A DNA stretch of 26,124 bases from NCBI GenBank assembly GCA_043738425.1, contig JAYUGJ010000006.1, positions 1 through 26,124 of the forward strand, read 5' to 3'. Of the stretch, positions 13,260 through 20,785 are shown piece by piece. Every line of letters begins with the position of its first letter. The first letter of the stretch is position 1. A program made the position numbers and the translations under genes. The DNA comes from PBB1 sp043738425 (GTDB lineage: Bacteria; Pseudomonadota; Gammaproteobacteria; Burkholderiales; Burkholderiaceae_C). Under the pieces are notes generated by a model. The model worked only from the letters and a program-made list of their open reading frames with translations. It ran no database searches and was not told the origin of the DNA.

Positions 13260-13453
13260 TGGCTGACCACGGGCGTCAGCGCCCACTTCCGTTTCGTGTT
13301 CCGTTGGAAGGTGCACCGCTGAACCGGGCGCCGCCAACGCGCATTCCGCTGGTCGCCCCGCTGCCGGTGCGCGACCAGGCTACCGCACCGGCGGATGAGG
13401 CTAACGCCCGGCTGGTCAACGCGGCAGCCCAGCAACGCGCAGGCGAGACATGA
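13259..13453 (+). CDS. Small Pro/Arg-rich ORF coupled between adaptor and exporter genes
   Basis: This 64-codon ORF starts at ATG 13259, sharing bases with the adaptor stop (TGATG), and ends in an ATGA overlap with the C39 exporter start. Exact coupling on both sides suggests it is translated, even if only to carry ribosomes to the exporter gene. The product is rich in Pro, Arg and Ala, with PLPFRVPLEGAPLNR and IPLVAPLPVRDQ. It has no membrane segment, no cysteine and no double-glycine leader. I do not recognise it. It could be an immunity or accessory factor, an N-terminal cytoplasmic extension of the exporter system, or a spacer without function. GTG 13256 is an alternative start. Confidence 0.5.
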   Translation: MADHGRQRPLPFRVPLEGAPLNRAPPTRIPLVAPLPVRDQATAPADEANARLVNAAAQQRAGET

Positions 13454-15654
13454 CCTACGGTGGCGGCTTGGCCTCGGCGGCGTTGTCGGCGCTGCGGCTC
13501 GGTTGGGGGCGCAGCGTGCCGATGCTGCTGCAAACCGAAGAGGCCGAATGCGGGCTGGCCTGCCTGGCGATGGTGGCTACCCACCACGGGCTGAAAACCG
13601 ATTTGCCGACGCTGCGGCGGCGCTTTTCGGTCTCGCTCAAGGGCTCGACCATGATGGACCTGGTGCGCATGGCCGGGCAAATGCAAATGACGCCGCGCGC
13701 GCTGCGCGCCGAGCTGGAACACGTGCCGCAGCTGAATTTGCCGTGCGTGCTGCACTGGGATTTGAACCACTTTGTCGTGCTCACCGCGGTCGGCCGCAAC
13801 TACGTGGTGGTGCACGACCCGGCGCGCGGCATTCGGCGCATGTCGATGCACACGCTGTCTGGCCACTTCACCGGCGTCGCACTCGAGTTGACGCCGTCGC
13901 CCGAATTTCAACGCCGCGAAGAGCGCCAATCGGTCACCGCGCGGCAGCTGCTGGGCCGGGTGACGGGGCTGAAACGCTCGCTGTTCCAGATTCTGGTGCT
14001 GGCGCTGGGGCTTGAGATCTTCATGCTGCTGTCGCCGTTTTTCATGCAGTGGGTGGTCGACAGCGTGCTGGTCAGCGCCGACCGCGAGCTGCTGGTCACA
14101 CTCGGCCTGGGTTTCACGCTGCTGGTGCTGATTCAGGTGGTCACCGGCGCGATCCGGTCGTGGGCAGTGCTCTATTTGTCGTCCACGCTGAATTTGCAGT
14201 GGCTGTCGAACGTGTTTGCGCACCTGATGCGGCTGCCGGTGGTGTGGTTCGAAAAGCGCCACACCGGCGACGTGATGTCGCGCTTTCATGCGCTGGACAA
14301 GATCCAGCAAACCCTGACCACCAGCTTTATCGAGGTGCTGCTGGACGGCCTGCTGGTGGTGCTGACGCTGGCGATGATGGCGTTTTACAGCCTCAAGTTG
14401 ACCGCGATTGCGCTGGCGGCGGTGCTGGTTTACGGCGTGCTGCGCTGGGCGTTTTTCAGGCCGCTGCGTGACGCGACGGAAGAAAGCATCGTGCACGACG
14501 CGAGAGTAGACACCCACTTTCTAGAGTCATTGCGCGGTGTCCAGTCGATCAAACTGTTCAACCGCCAGGAAGACCGGCAGGCCCGCTTCATGAACCGGGC
14601 GGTCGATGCGCTGAATGCACACATCTCGATGCGCAAGCTCGACCTGACGCTGGCGGTGTCGCACAAGCTGGTGTTTGGGCTGGAGCGGGTGGCGGTGATT
14701 TGGGTCGGCGCACTGCTGGTGCTCGACCGCAGCTTCTCGGTCGGCATGTTGTTCGCGTTTTTTGCCTACAAAGAGCAGTTTGCACTGCGCGTCAGCGGGC
14801 TGATCGACAAGTTGGTCGAGCTGCGGATGCTCAAGCTGCAGGGCGAACGGCTGGCCGATATTGTGCTGACGCCACCCGAGGTAGAGGTGGCCGATCCGGT
14901 CGATACACGCAAGCTGGAAGCCAAAATTGAGCTCTCCGGCATCGGGTTTCGGTACTCGGATGGCGAGCCGTGGATCATCGATGGGCTAAACCTGACTGTC
15001 CAGCAGGGTGAATCAGTCGCCATCGTGGGCCCTTCTGGTGGCGGAAAAACAACATTAATGAAAATAATGTTGGGAACTTTAGAGCCGATTTCCGGCGGGG
15101 TCATGGTCGGCGGCGTGCCACTTTCGCGGCTTGGTTTGCGCGCCTGGCGCGACATGATCGGCACGGTGATGCAAGACGACCAGCTGTTTGGCGGCTCGAT
15201 CATCGACAACATCAGCTTTTTTGCCGCCGAGGTCGACATGACCTGGGTCGAAGAATGCGCCCACATGGCCGCAGTGCACGACGAGATCGAAGCCATGCCG
15301 ATGGGTTTTCATACGCTGATCGGCGACATGGGAACCAGCATTTCGGGCGGTCAAAAGCAGCGCATTTTGTTGGCACGCGCGCTGTACAAACGGCCGCGCA
15401 TTTTGTTCCTGGATGAAGCCACCAGCGCGCTCGATGTCGACCGCGAACGGTTGGTGAATCACGCGGTGCGCCAGCTGCAATTGACCCGCGTGATCATTGC
15501 GCACCGACCCGAAACCATCGCCACCGCGAACCGCGTGATCGTGCTGCACGAGGGCCAGGTGACGCAAGATTTCCGCAGCGTGGCAACGACCTTGCCACCC
15601 GGTGGCAGCGCGCCCGCTAGCGCGGCGAACAGCGGTGGCGCGATCGGTCGCTGA
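13450..15654 (+). CDS. Peptidase-C39 ABC exporter (PCAT) for GG-leader peptides
   Basis: The 734-residue protein is a bifunctional exporter that cuts the leader after Gly-Gly and pumps the product across the inner membrane. The N-terminal C39 peptidase domain (about residues 20-150) has the catalytic Cys34 in QTEEAECGLAC, His107 in WDLNHFVVL and Asp123 in VHDPARG. A six-helix membrane domain follows (about 170-450), with segments such as LFQILVLALGLEIFMLLSPFFM. The ATPase domain has Walker A GPSGGGKTT (from residue 527), signature ISGGQKQRILLARAL (Ser632) and Walker B ILFLDEATSALD (Asp655, Glu656). All three peptidase residues are present, so it should be active, unlike the degenerate domain of HlyB-type exporters. 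It is translated from ATG 13450 overlapping the small ORF stop. Its natural substrate is most likely the peptide encoded at 11837. Confidence 0.93.
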   Translation: MTYGGGLASAALSALRLGWGRSVPMLLQTEEAECGLACLAMVATHHGLKTDLPTLRRRFSVSLKGSTMMDLVRMAGQMQMTPRALRAELEHVPQLNLPCVLHWDLNHFVVLTAVGRNYVVVHDPARGIRRMSMHTLSGHFTGVALELTPSPEFQRREERQSVTARQLLGRVTGLKRSLFQILVLALGLEIFMLLSPFFMQWVVDSVLVSADRELLVTLGLGFTLLVLIQVVTGAIRSWAVLYLSSTLNLQWLSNVFAHLMRLPVVWFEKRHTGDVMSRFHALDKIQQTLTTSFIEVLLDGLLVVLTLAMMAFYSLKLTAIALAAVLVYGVLRWAFFRPLRDATEESIVHDARVDTHFLESLRGVQSIKLFNRQEDRQARFMNRAVDALNAHISMRKLDLTLAVSHKLVFGLERVAVIWVGALLVLDRSFSVGMLFAFFAYKEQFALRVSGLIDKLVELRMLKLQGERLADIVLTPPEVEVADPVDTRKLEAKIELSGIGFRYSDGEPWIIDGLNLTVQQGESVAIVGPSGGGKTTLMKIMLGTLEPISGGVMVGGVPLSRLGLRAWRDMIGTVMQDDQLFGGSIIDNISFFAAEVDMTWVEECAHMAAVHDEIEAMPMGFHTLIGDMGTSISGGQKQRILLARALYKRPRILFLDEATSALDVDRERLVNHAVRQLQLTRVIIAHRPETIATANRVIVLHEGQVTQDFRSVATTLPPGGSAPASAANSGGAIGR

Positions 15655-15711
15655 GGCGGGTAAAAACTACGGGTTGGCCGCGAAGCCGCATGGATGCTGG
15701 CGCTGCGGTGA

Positions 15712-16035
15712 TCAGGGCGCGGTATCGCGCTCCAGCGCGGTAAGCCACGCCATCGCGTGCGTGCGTGAGGTGCCGCACATTTCTGCACTCGGGCGCAGCG
15801 ACCGGCAGACCCGCGGGCGCTCGGCCGAACCGAATAATTTGCAGCGCCCGGCAGTGTCCAGTTGCACGCACGGCACACCGGCTGGTTTGCCTATGCCATC
15901 GATAAATGGCATGCCGGGAATCGGGCTCGAGATCGAAGGAGCAATGCAACACGCAGCGCACTGAGGTCGGCAGGGCGGCGATGCATTCGCGGCCTGCAAC
16001 GCACCGTCTTTGGTGCCGCACGCAGAGGAGTCCAA
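15712..16035 (-). CDS. YkgJ-family cysteine cluster protein
   Basis: The 107-residue protein contains the cysteine pattern of the YkgJ family: CRPQCAACCIAP near the N-terminus, then CVQLDTAGRCKLFG, PRVCRSL and MCGTSRTHAMAWLTALE. These cysteines probably bind a metal ion or an iron-sulfur cluster; the function is unknown. I use the TTG at 16035, with AGGGA about 10 nt upstream on the minus strand; a TTG at 15999 would give 95 residues and is also possible. It converges with the C39 exporter gene, 57 bp away, and is divergent from mnmG. Confidence 0.75.
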   Translation of the reverse strand: MDSSACGTKDGALQAANASPPCRPQCAACCIAPSISSPIPGMPFIDGIGKPAGVPCVQLDTAGRCKLFGSAERPRVCRSLRPSAEMCGTSRTHAMAWLTALERDTAP

Positions 16036-16084
16036 CAGGTGCGTTCCCTACAATCTTGAATTGCTTAAAAAACAGGCACACCGC

Positions 16085-18127
16085 ATGTGGTTCCCCAAAG
16101 TTTTCGATGTGATTGTGATTGGCGGCGGGCATGCCGGCGCCGAGGCTGCGCTGGCGTCGGCGCGCGCAGGTTGCGATACTTTATTGCTCACCCACAACAT
16201 CGAGACGCTGGGCCAGATGAGTTGCAACCCGTCGATCGGCGGCATCGGCAAAGGCCACTTGGTCAAAGAAATCGATGCGCTGGGCGGCGCAATGGCGGCG
16301 GCGACCGACGAGGCGGGCATTCAATTCCGCATATTGAACGGATCCAAAGGCCCGGCGGTGCGCGCAACCCGCGCCCAGGCCGACCGGGTTCTGTTTCGCG
16401 CGGCGATGCGACGGCGGCTGGAAAACCAGCCGCAACTCGCGCTTTTTCAAGGAGCGTGTGACGATCTGGTGATTGAAAACGACGCCGTAGCAGGCGTAGT
16501 AACGCAAGTGGGCGTTCGCTTTAGAGCATGCGCGGTGGTGCTGACTGCCGGTACTTTTTTGAACGGCAAGATCCACGTCGGCCTGCAAAACCACTCGGCC
16601 GGGCGCGCTGGCGACCCGCCGGCGATCACGTTATCGGCCCGGTTGAAAGAGCTGAACCTGCCGCAAGGTCGGCTGAAAACCGGCACGCCGCCGCGGTTGG
16701 ACGGTCGCAGCATCGACTTCAGCCGCCTGCTGCCGCAGGCTGGCGATGGCGTTCCCGGTGCCGACGGCAGCCCGCCGGAGTTGCCCATGCCGGTGTTCAG
16801 CTTTTTGGGCGATGCCGCACAACACCCGCAGCAGGTGCCGTGCTGGATCACCCACACCAACGAACAAACGCACGCCATCATTCGCGCGGGCTTCGACCGC
16901 AGCCCTATGTTCACCGGCGTGATCGAAGGCGTCGGGCCGCGTTACTGTCCAAGCATCGAAGACAAGGTCAACCGTTTCGCTGACAAGACCTCGCACCAGA
17001 TTTACCTGGAGCCGGAGGGGCTGACAACGCACGAGTTCTACCCGAACGGTATTTCGACTTCGCTGCCGTTCGATGTGCAACTGGCTGCGGTGCAGTCGAT
17101 GGTGGGGCTTGAAAACGCGCACATTTTGCGACCGGGCTACGCCATCGAATACGACTACTTCGATCCGCGCGCGTTGAAAGCAAGTTTCGAAACCAAGTCG
17201 ATCCGCGGATTGTTTTTTGCCGGGCAGATCAACGGAACGACTGGATATGAAGAGGCGGCAGCGCAGGGCTTGTACGCTGGGTTGAACGCCGCGCGGCTGG
17301 TGCGCGGATTACCGGCGTGGACGCCTGGCCGCGATCAAGCCTACCTCGGCGTGCTGGTCGATGACTTGATTACCAAAGGCGTGACCGAACCGTACCGCAT
17401 GTTTACCAGCCGGGCTGAGTTTCGCCTGCAGCTGCGCGAAGACAACGCCGATATGCGCCTGACTGAGGCAGGCTGGCAACTCGGCCTGGTCGACGCGGCG
17501 CGTTGGACGGCATTCAACCGAAAACGCGACTTGGTTTCACGTGAAACACAACGGTTGCGAACCACCTGGGTGCGCCCGCACACCTTGCCGGATGCCGATG
17601 CCGTGCGCTGGCTAGGTAAGCCGCTGGAACACGAACATAGCCTGGCCGACTTGCTGCGGCGACCCGAAGTGAACCACGACGTGCTCAGCGAAGTAGCCGG
17701 GGTAGCGTGCCCTGGCGAGGTCGTTTCACGTGACACGCTGCAAGCGGAACTCGGCAAGCGGCTGGCAGACGCCGTCATTGAGCAGGTCGAAATCAATGCG
17801 CAATACGCCGGCTACATCGCCAAGCAGAACGACGAGGTCGAACGCGCGGCGCGATATGAGCACCTGCGGTTGCCCGCCGAGCTCGATTACGCCCAAGTCA
17901 CCGCACTCAGTTACGAAGTGCGCCAGAGCTTGGGTCGCAACCGACCCGAAACGCTCGGCCAAGCATCGCGCATGTCGGGCGTGACGCCTGCCGCGATGTC
18001 GCTGCTGCTGGTCCATTTGAAAAGAGGGCGGTTCGCAGGGTTCAACGACACCGACACCGACACCGACGCCGACACCGACAACGGTGCAGCCGCGCCGCGG
18101 GGAAGCCAACTCGTCGCTGAATCCTGA
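16085..18127 (+). CDS. mnmG: tRNA uridine-5-carboxymethylaminomethyl modification enzyme MnmG (GidA)
   Basis: MnmG works with MnmE to install carboxymethylaminomethyl groups at U34 of certain tRNAs, using FAD. The FAD-binding motif IGGGHAGAEAA (residues 12-22) and family blocks SCNPSIGGIGKGHLVKEIDALGG, LNGSKGPAVRATRAQADR, RYCPSIEDK, INGTTGYEEAAAQG and TEPYRMFTSRAEFRL are intact. The ATG at 16085 gives MWFPKVFDVIVIGGG, the usual start. The protein has 680 residues, longer than the common 630-650: after the normal end (SLLLVHLKRG) there is a tail containing Asp-Thr repeats encoded by hexanucleotide units. Two parS-like sites lie inside the gene. A -10-like TACAAT is at 16049-16054 with no clear -35. 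The order mnmG-rsmG-parA-parB is conserved near the origin in many bacteria. Confidence 0.97.
   Translation: MWFPKVFDVIVIGGGHAGAEAALASARAGCDTLLLTHNIETLGQMSCNPSIGGIGKGHLVKEIDALGGAMAAATDEAGIQFRILNGSKGPAVRATRAQADRVLFRAAMRRRLENQPQLALFQGACDDLVIENDAVAGVVTQVGVRFRACAVVLTAGTFLNGKIHVGLQNHSAGRAGDPPAITLSARLKELNLPQGRLKTGTPPRLDGRSIDFSRLLPQAGDGVPGADGSPPELPMPVFSFLGDAAQHPQQVPCWITHTNEQTHAIIRAGFDRSPMFTGVIEGVGPRYCPSIEDKVNRFADKTSHQIYLEPEGLTTHEFYPNGISTSLPFDVQLAAVQSMVGLENAHILRPGYAIEYDYFDPRALKASFETKSIRGLFFAGQINGTTGYEEAAAQGLYAGLNAARLVRGLPAWTPGRDQAYLGVLVDDLITKGVTEPYRMFTSRAEFRLQLREDNADMRLTEAGWQLGLVDAARWTAFNRKRDLVSRETQRLRTTWVRPHTLPDADAVRWLGKPLEHEHSLADLLRRPEVNHDVLSEVAGVACPGEVVSRDTLQAELGKRLADAVIEQVEINAQYAGYIAKQNDEVERAARYEHLRLPAELDYAQVTALSYEVRQSLGRNRPETLGQASRMSGVTPAAMSLLLVHLKRGRFAGFNDTDTDTDADTDNGAAAPRGSQLVAES
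17533..17548. other. parS-like site 1, inside mnmG
   Basis: GGTTTCACGTGAAACA matches the chromosomal parS consensus TGTTTCACGTGAAACA at 15 of 16 positions, with the full palindromic core. It is the expected ParB loading site and encodes V-S-R-E-T of MnmG. Confidence 0.88.
17722..17737. other. parS-like site 2, inside mnmG
   Basis: CGTTTCACGTGACACG matches parS at 13 of 16 positions, including GTTTCACGTGA. It encodes V-S-R-D-T. It is a weaker site than the one 189 bp upstream. Confidence 0.6.
18047..18082 (+). repeat. Hexanucleotide repeat in the mnmG tail, Asp-Thr
   Basis: Units GACACC x3, GACGCC, GACACC, GACAAC run in frame and extend MnmG beyond its conserved end. The unit is a circular form of the reverse complement of GTGTCG in the intergenic array at 5646. 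Confidence 0.9.
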
Positions 18128-18131
18128 TCTG

Positions 18132-18812
18132 ATGTCCAACAGCCGCTCCGCGCATGCGCTGCAACCCGCACTCGCTGCGGTGTTGGCATCGCTCGGATTG
18201 CCGGCCTGCGCAACCACCGAAACCAGCTTGCTCGGCTACCTTGATTTACTTCATCGCTGGAACGCGACCTACAACCTGACCTCGGTCCGCGACCCGCAGG
18301 GCATGCTGCGCCAACATGTGGCGGACTGCCTGGCGGTGGTTCCGGCCGTCACACGGCAATTACGCGGCACGGGCACGGCGAACAGCGCGCTACGTGTGCT
18401 GGACGTTGGTAGCGGCGGCGGTTTACCCGGGGTGGTACTCGCGGTGATGTTTCCGCACTGGCAGGTGACCTGCGTCGACACCGTCGGCAAAAAAGCAGCG
18501 TTCATTCGCCAGGTGGCACTCGAGCTGAAGCTGAAAAACCTCGTCGGTGAACATGCCCGGGTCGAGGTCATGAAGGCAGGGCAGTTCGACCTGGTGACCT
18601 CCCGCGCCTTTGCGTCGCTGGCGGACTTTGTCCAACTGACCACAACCCGACTTGCACCGAACGGCCTGTGGATGGCCATGAAGGGCAGGTTACCGGCGGA
18701 CGAAATTGCGGTGCTACCGCTCCACTGTGAGGTGTTTCACGTGGAACCACTCGCGATTCCTGGCCTCGACGCGGAGCGCTGCCTGGTGTGGCTCAAACCC
18801 AGGTCCGGCTAA
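18132..18812 (+). CDS. rsmG: 16S rRNA (guanine527-N7)-methyltransferase RsmG (GidB)
   Basis: RsmG methylates G527 of 16S rRNA with S-adenosylmethionine. The 226-residue product has the family N-terminal helix region (LLGYLDLLHRWNATYNLTSVRDPQGMLRQHVADCLAV), the SAM-binding motif VLDVGSGGGLPGVVLAVMFP, then VDTVGKKAAFIRQV and VTSRAFASLADFV. ATG 18132 lies 4 bp after the mnmG stop and is preferred over an upstream in-frame start at 18084 that would run into mnmG. The two genes are probably cotranscribed. A parS-like site lies near the 3' end of the gene. Confidence 0.95.
   Translation: MSNSRSAHALQPALAAVLASLGLPACATTETSLLGYLDLLHRWNATYNLTSVRDPQGMLRQHVADCLAVVPAVTRQLRGTGTANSALRVLDVGSGGGLPGVVLAVMFPHWQVTCVDTVGKKAAFIRQVALELKLKNLVGEHARVEVMKAGQFDLVTSRAFASLADFVQLTTTRLAPNGLWMAMKGRLPADEIAVLPLHCEVFHVEPLAIPGLDAERCLVWLKPRSG
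18733..18748. other. parS-like site 3, inside rsmG
   Basis: TGTTTCACGTGGAACC matches the parS consensus at 14 of 16 positions and encodes V-F-H-V-E-P of RsmG. It is 143 bp upstream of the parA start. Confidence 0.7.
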
Positions 18813-18838
18813 ACGGGCAACGCACGGCATGCGCTGCC

Positions 18839-18844
18839 TATACT
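18839..18844 (+). promoter_or_regulatory. Candidate -10 box upstream of parA
   Basis: TATACT (five of six to TATAAT) lies 31 bp before the parA ATG, in the 63-bp gap after rsmG. No good -35 was seen at 17 bp. Confidence 0.3.
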
Positions 18845-18875
18845 TGCGCTCCTTCCGCTGCACGAACCGCAGGTC

Positions 18876-19646
18876 ATGTCCCGAATTTTTTGCATAGCGA
18901 ACCAAAAAGGCGGCGTCGGAAAAACCACCACCACCGTCAACCTGGCGGCCGGGCTGGCCAAAGTAGGTCAACGGGTTTTGGTCGTAGACCTTGATCCGCA
19001 GGGCAATGCGACCACCGGCTCCGGCATCGATAAGCGCGGCCTGGAACTGAGCGTCTACGATGTCTTGTTGGAAAACGCCTCGATTGCCGAGGTCCGCCAA
19101 CGCCACCCCAAAGTCGGTTACGACGTGATCGGTGCCAACCGCGAGCTCGCCGGTGCCGAGGTGGAGCTGGTTGAACTGGAGCGCCGTGACCAGCGACTGA
19201 AAACCGCACTCGCGGTCGTTGCCGACGAATACGACTTTGTGCTGATCGACTGCCCACCATCGTTGAGCATGTTGACGCTGAATGGGCTGTGCAGTGCGCA
19301 CGGCGTGGTGGTGCCGATGCAGTGCGAATATTTTGCGATGGAAGGTTTATCCGACCTGGTCAACACCATCAAACAAGTGCACGCCAATCTGAATCCGGAC
19401 CTGCAAATTATTGGGCTGCTGCGGGTCATGTACGACCCGCGCATCACGCTACAACAACAGGTCAGTGAGCAACTCAAAACACATTTCGGCGGCAAGGTGT
19501 TCGACACCGTCATCCCGCGCAACGTGCGTTTGGCCGAGGCACCGAGTTACGGGTTGCCCGGCGTGGTGTTCGACCCGTCGTCGAAAGGCGCGTTGGCGTT
19601 CATCGCGTTCGCGCAGGAAATGGTTCGGCGCATCGACACGATGTAA
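18876..19646 (+). CDS. parA: Chromosome partitioning ATPase ParA (Soj)
   Basis: ParA is the nucleoid-binding ATPase that moves ParB-parS complexes during chromosome segregation. The 256-residue protein starts straight into the deviant Walker A motif KGGVGKTTT (Lys11, Lys16), without the N-terminal HTH of plasmid type Ia ParA, so it is the chromosomal Soj type. Other marks are VLVVDLDPQGNATTG, DFVLIDCPPSLSMLTLNGL, PMQCEYFAMEGLSDL and TVIPRNVRLAEAPSYGLP. It follows rsmG by 63 bp. Unusually, parB is not adjacent: argC on the opposite strand and a hydrolase gene lie between. Confidence 0.97.
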   Translation: MSRIFCIANQKGGVGKTTTTVNLAAGLAKVGQRVLVVDLDPQGNATTGSGIDKRGLELSVYDVLLENASIAEVRQRHPKVGYDVIGANRELAGAEVELVELERRDQRLKTALAVVADEYDFVLIDCPPSLSMLTLNGLCSAHGVVVPMQCEYFAMEGLSDLVNTIKQVHANLNPDLQIIGLLRVMYDPRITLQQQVSEQLKTHFGGKVFDTVIPRNVRLAEAPSYGLPGVVFDPSSKGALAFIAFAQEMVRRIDTM

Positions 19647-19655
19647 GCAAACGCT

Positions 19656-19680
19656 TCGCACCATATCAAGGCCGGTGCGA
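19656..19680. terminator. Hairpin between convergent parA and argC
   Basis: TCGCACC (19656-19662) pairs perfectly with GGTGCGA (19674-19680) around an 11-nt loop, in the 43-bp gap between the two stop codons. A bidirectional terminator is likely by position, though there is no U-run. Confidence 0.45.
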
Positions 19681-19689
19681 GTGGGACGG

Positions 19690-20679
19690 CTACAACCCGA
19701 CGTCTTCTTCCAGCCCAAGGTGCAGATTCATCGACTGCACGGCGGCACCGCTGGCACCTTTGCCAAGGTTGTCCAGCCGCGCCATGAGCAGCGCCTGGGT
19801 GTCGTTGGCGAACACGAACAAATCGACCCGGTTGGTGTCGTTGCAGCCTTGCACATCGAAAAAACCATCGGCCAACGTGTCGGCATCCTGCAACGGCATC
19901 ACGCGAACAAACGGCTCCTCGGAGTAACGACGCATCAGTGCCGACTGCAGGTCGTGGGCCGCAATGCGCCCCCCCAAACTTGCCAGATGTAAGGGCACGC
20001 TCACCGTTAAACCTTTATAGAACGGTCCGACGATGGGCATAAACAGAGGTTCATAACCCAAGCGACCGTGGGTTTTCATCTCCGGCAAGTGCTTGTGCGC
20101 CAGCGACAGCGCGTATGGCCTGGGCGCGGCCAGTACCGCTTGCGAGGCCACGACGCGGTCGCCCGCGGCAGCTCCCAAAGTCAACGGCTGGGCCTCGTAG
20201 TCTTGGATCATGCTTTTGCCGCCGCCGGAATACCCGGTGATCGAAGTTGCCGACACCGGCAGCGCGATCGGCAGCAAACCCGCGTCGACCAGCGGGCGGA
20301 CCAGCAAGATGAACGCGGTGGCATGGCAGCCGGGGTTGGCGATGCGCTTGCTGGCGCGGATGGCTGCCCGCTGGCTGGGTGCCAGTTCGGGCAGCCCAAA
20401 CACCCAGCCGGGCGCAATGCGGTGGGCAGTACTCGCGTCGATCAGGCAGGTGCGGGTGTTGTCTGGACGGATCAGCCCGGCCGCCTCACGCGACGCGGCA
20501 TCGGGCAGGCACAAAAACGCCACGTCGGCCGCGTTCAACAGGCGCGCGCGCTCAGCCACGTCTTTGCGCATGGAAGGGTCGATGCGCAGCACCTCGACGT
20601 CATCACGCTGCGCGAGATACTCGTGGATGCGCAGGCCGGTGGTGCCTTCTTGCCCGTCTACGAACACGCGGTGTTTCAT
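19690..20679 (-). CDS. argC: N-acetyl-gamma-glutamyl-phosphate reductase, short (type 2) form
   Basis: ArgC reduces N-acetyl-glutamyl phosphate to the semialdehyde with NADPH, the third step of arginine synthesis. The 329-residue product begins VFVDGQEGTTGLRIHEYLAQRDDVEVLRID, the shortened nucleotide-binding start of type-2 ArgC. It carries FLCLPDAASREA, LIDASTAHR, the catalytic cysteine in IANPGCHATAF, and SGGGKSMI. The ATG at 20679 is preceded on the minus strand by GGAG. The gene interrupts the parA-parB region on the opposite strand, which is not the usual setting. No other arg genes are in the window, so it is probably transcribed alone. Confidence 0.93.
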   Translation of the reverse strand: MKHRVFVDGQEGTTGLRIHEYLAQRDDVEVLRIDPSMRKDVAERARLLNAADVAFLCLPDAASREAAGLIRPDNTRTCLIDASTAHRIAPGWVFGLPELAPSQRAAIRASKRIANPGCHATAFILLVRPLVDAGLLPIALPVSATSITGYSGGGKSMIQDYEAQPLTLGAAAGDRVVASQAVLAAPRPYALSLAHKHLPEMKTHGRLGYEPLFMPIVGPFYKGLTVSVPLHLASLGGRIAAHDLQSALMRRYSEEPFVRVMPLQDADTLADGFFDVQGCNDTNRVDLFVFANDTQALLMARLDNLGKGASGAAVQSMNLHLGLEEDVGL

Positions 20680-20785
20680 GGCAGCTCTCCAAACCAGTGG
20701 TCAACGAGGATAAGCGAGCGTGCAACCGACTTCAGCGTCAGCGTCGCTGCCAACCGCTTCGGCAGCGTCCGCATCACTTCCCACG

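Noticed and set aside
16010..16084. N-terminal extension of MnmG from an upstream start
   Set aside because: The family starts at the FAD motif with MWFPKVFDVIVIGGG; the extra codons overlap the likely promoter.
15655..16084. Possible oriC next to mnmG
   Set aside because: No DnaA box cluster or AT-rich unwinding region was seen; the segment is mostly the YkgJ-like gene.
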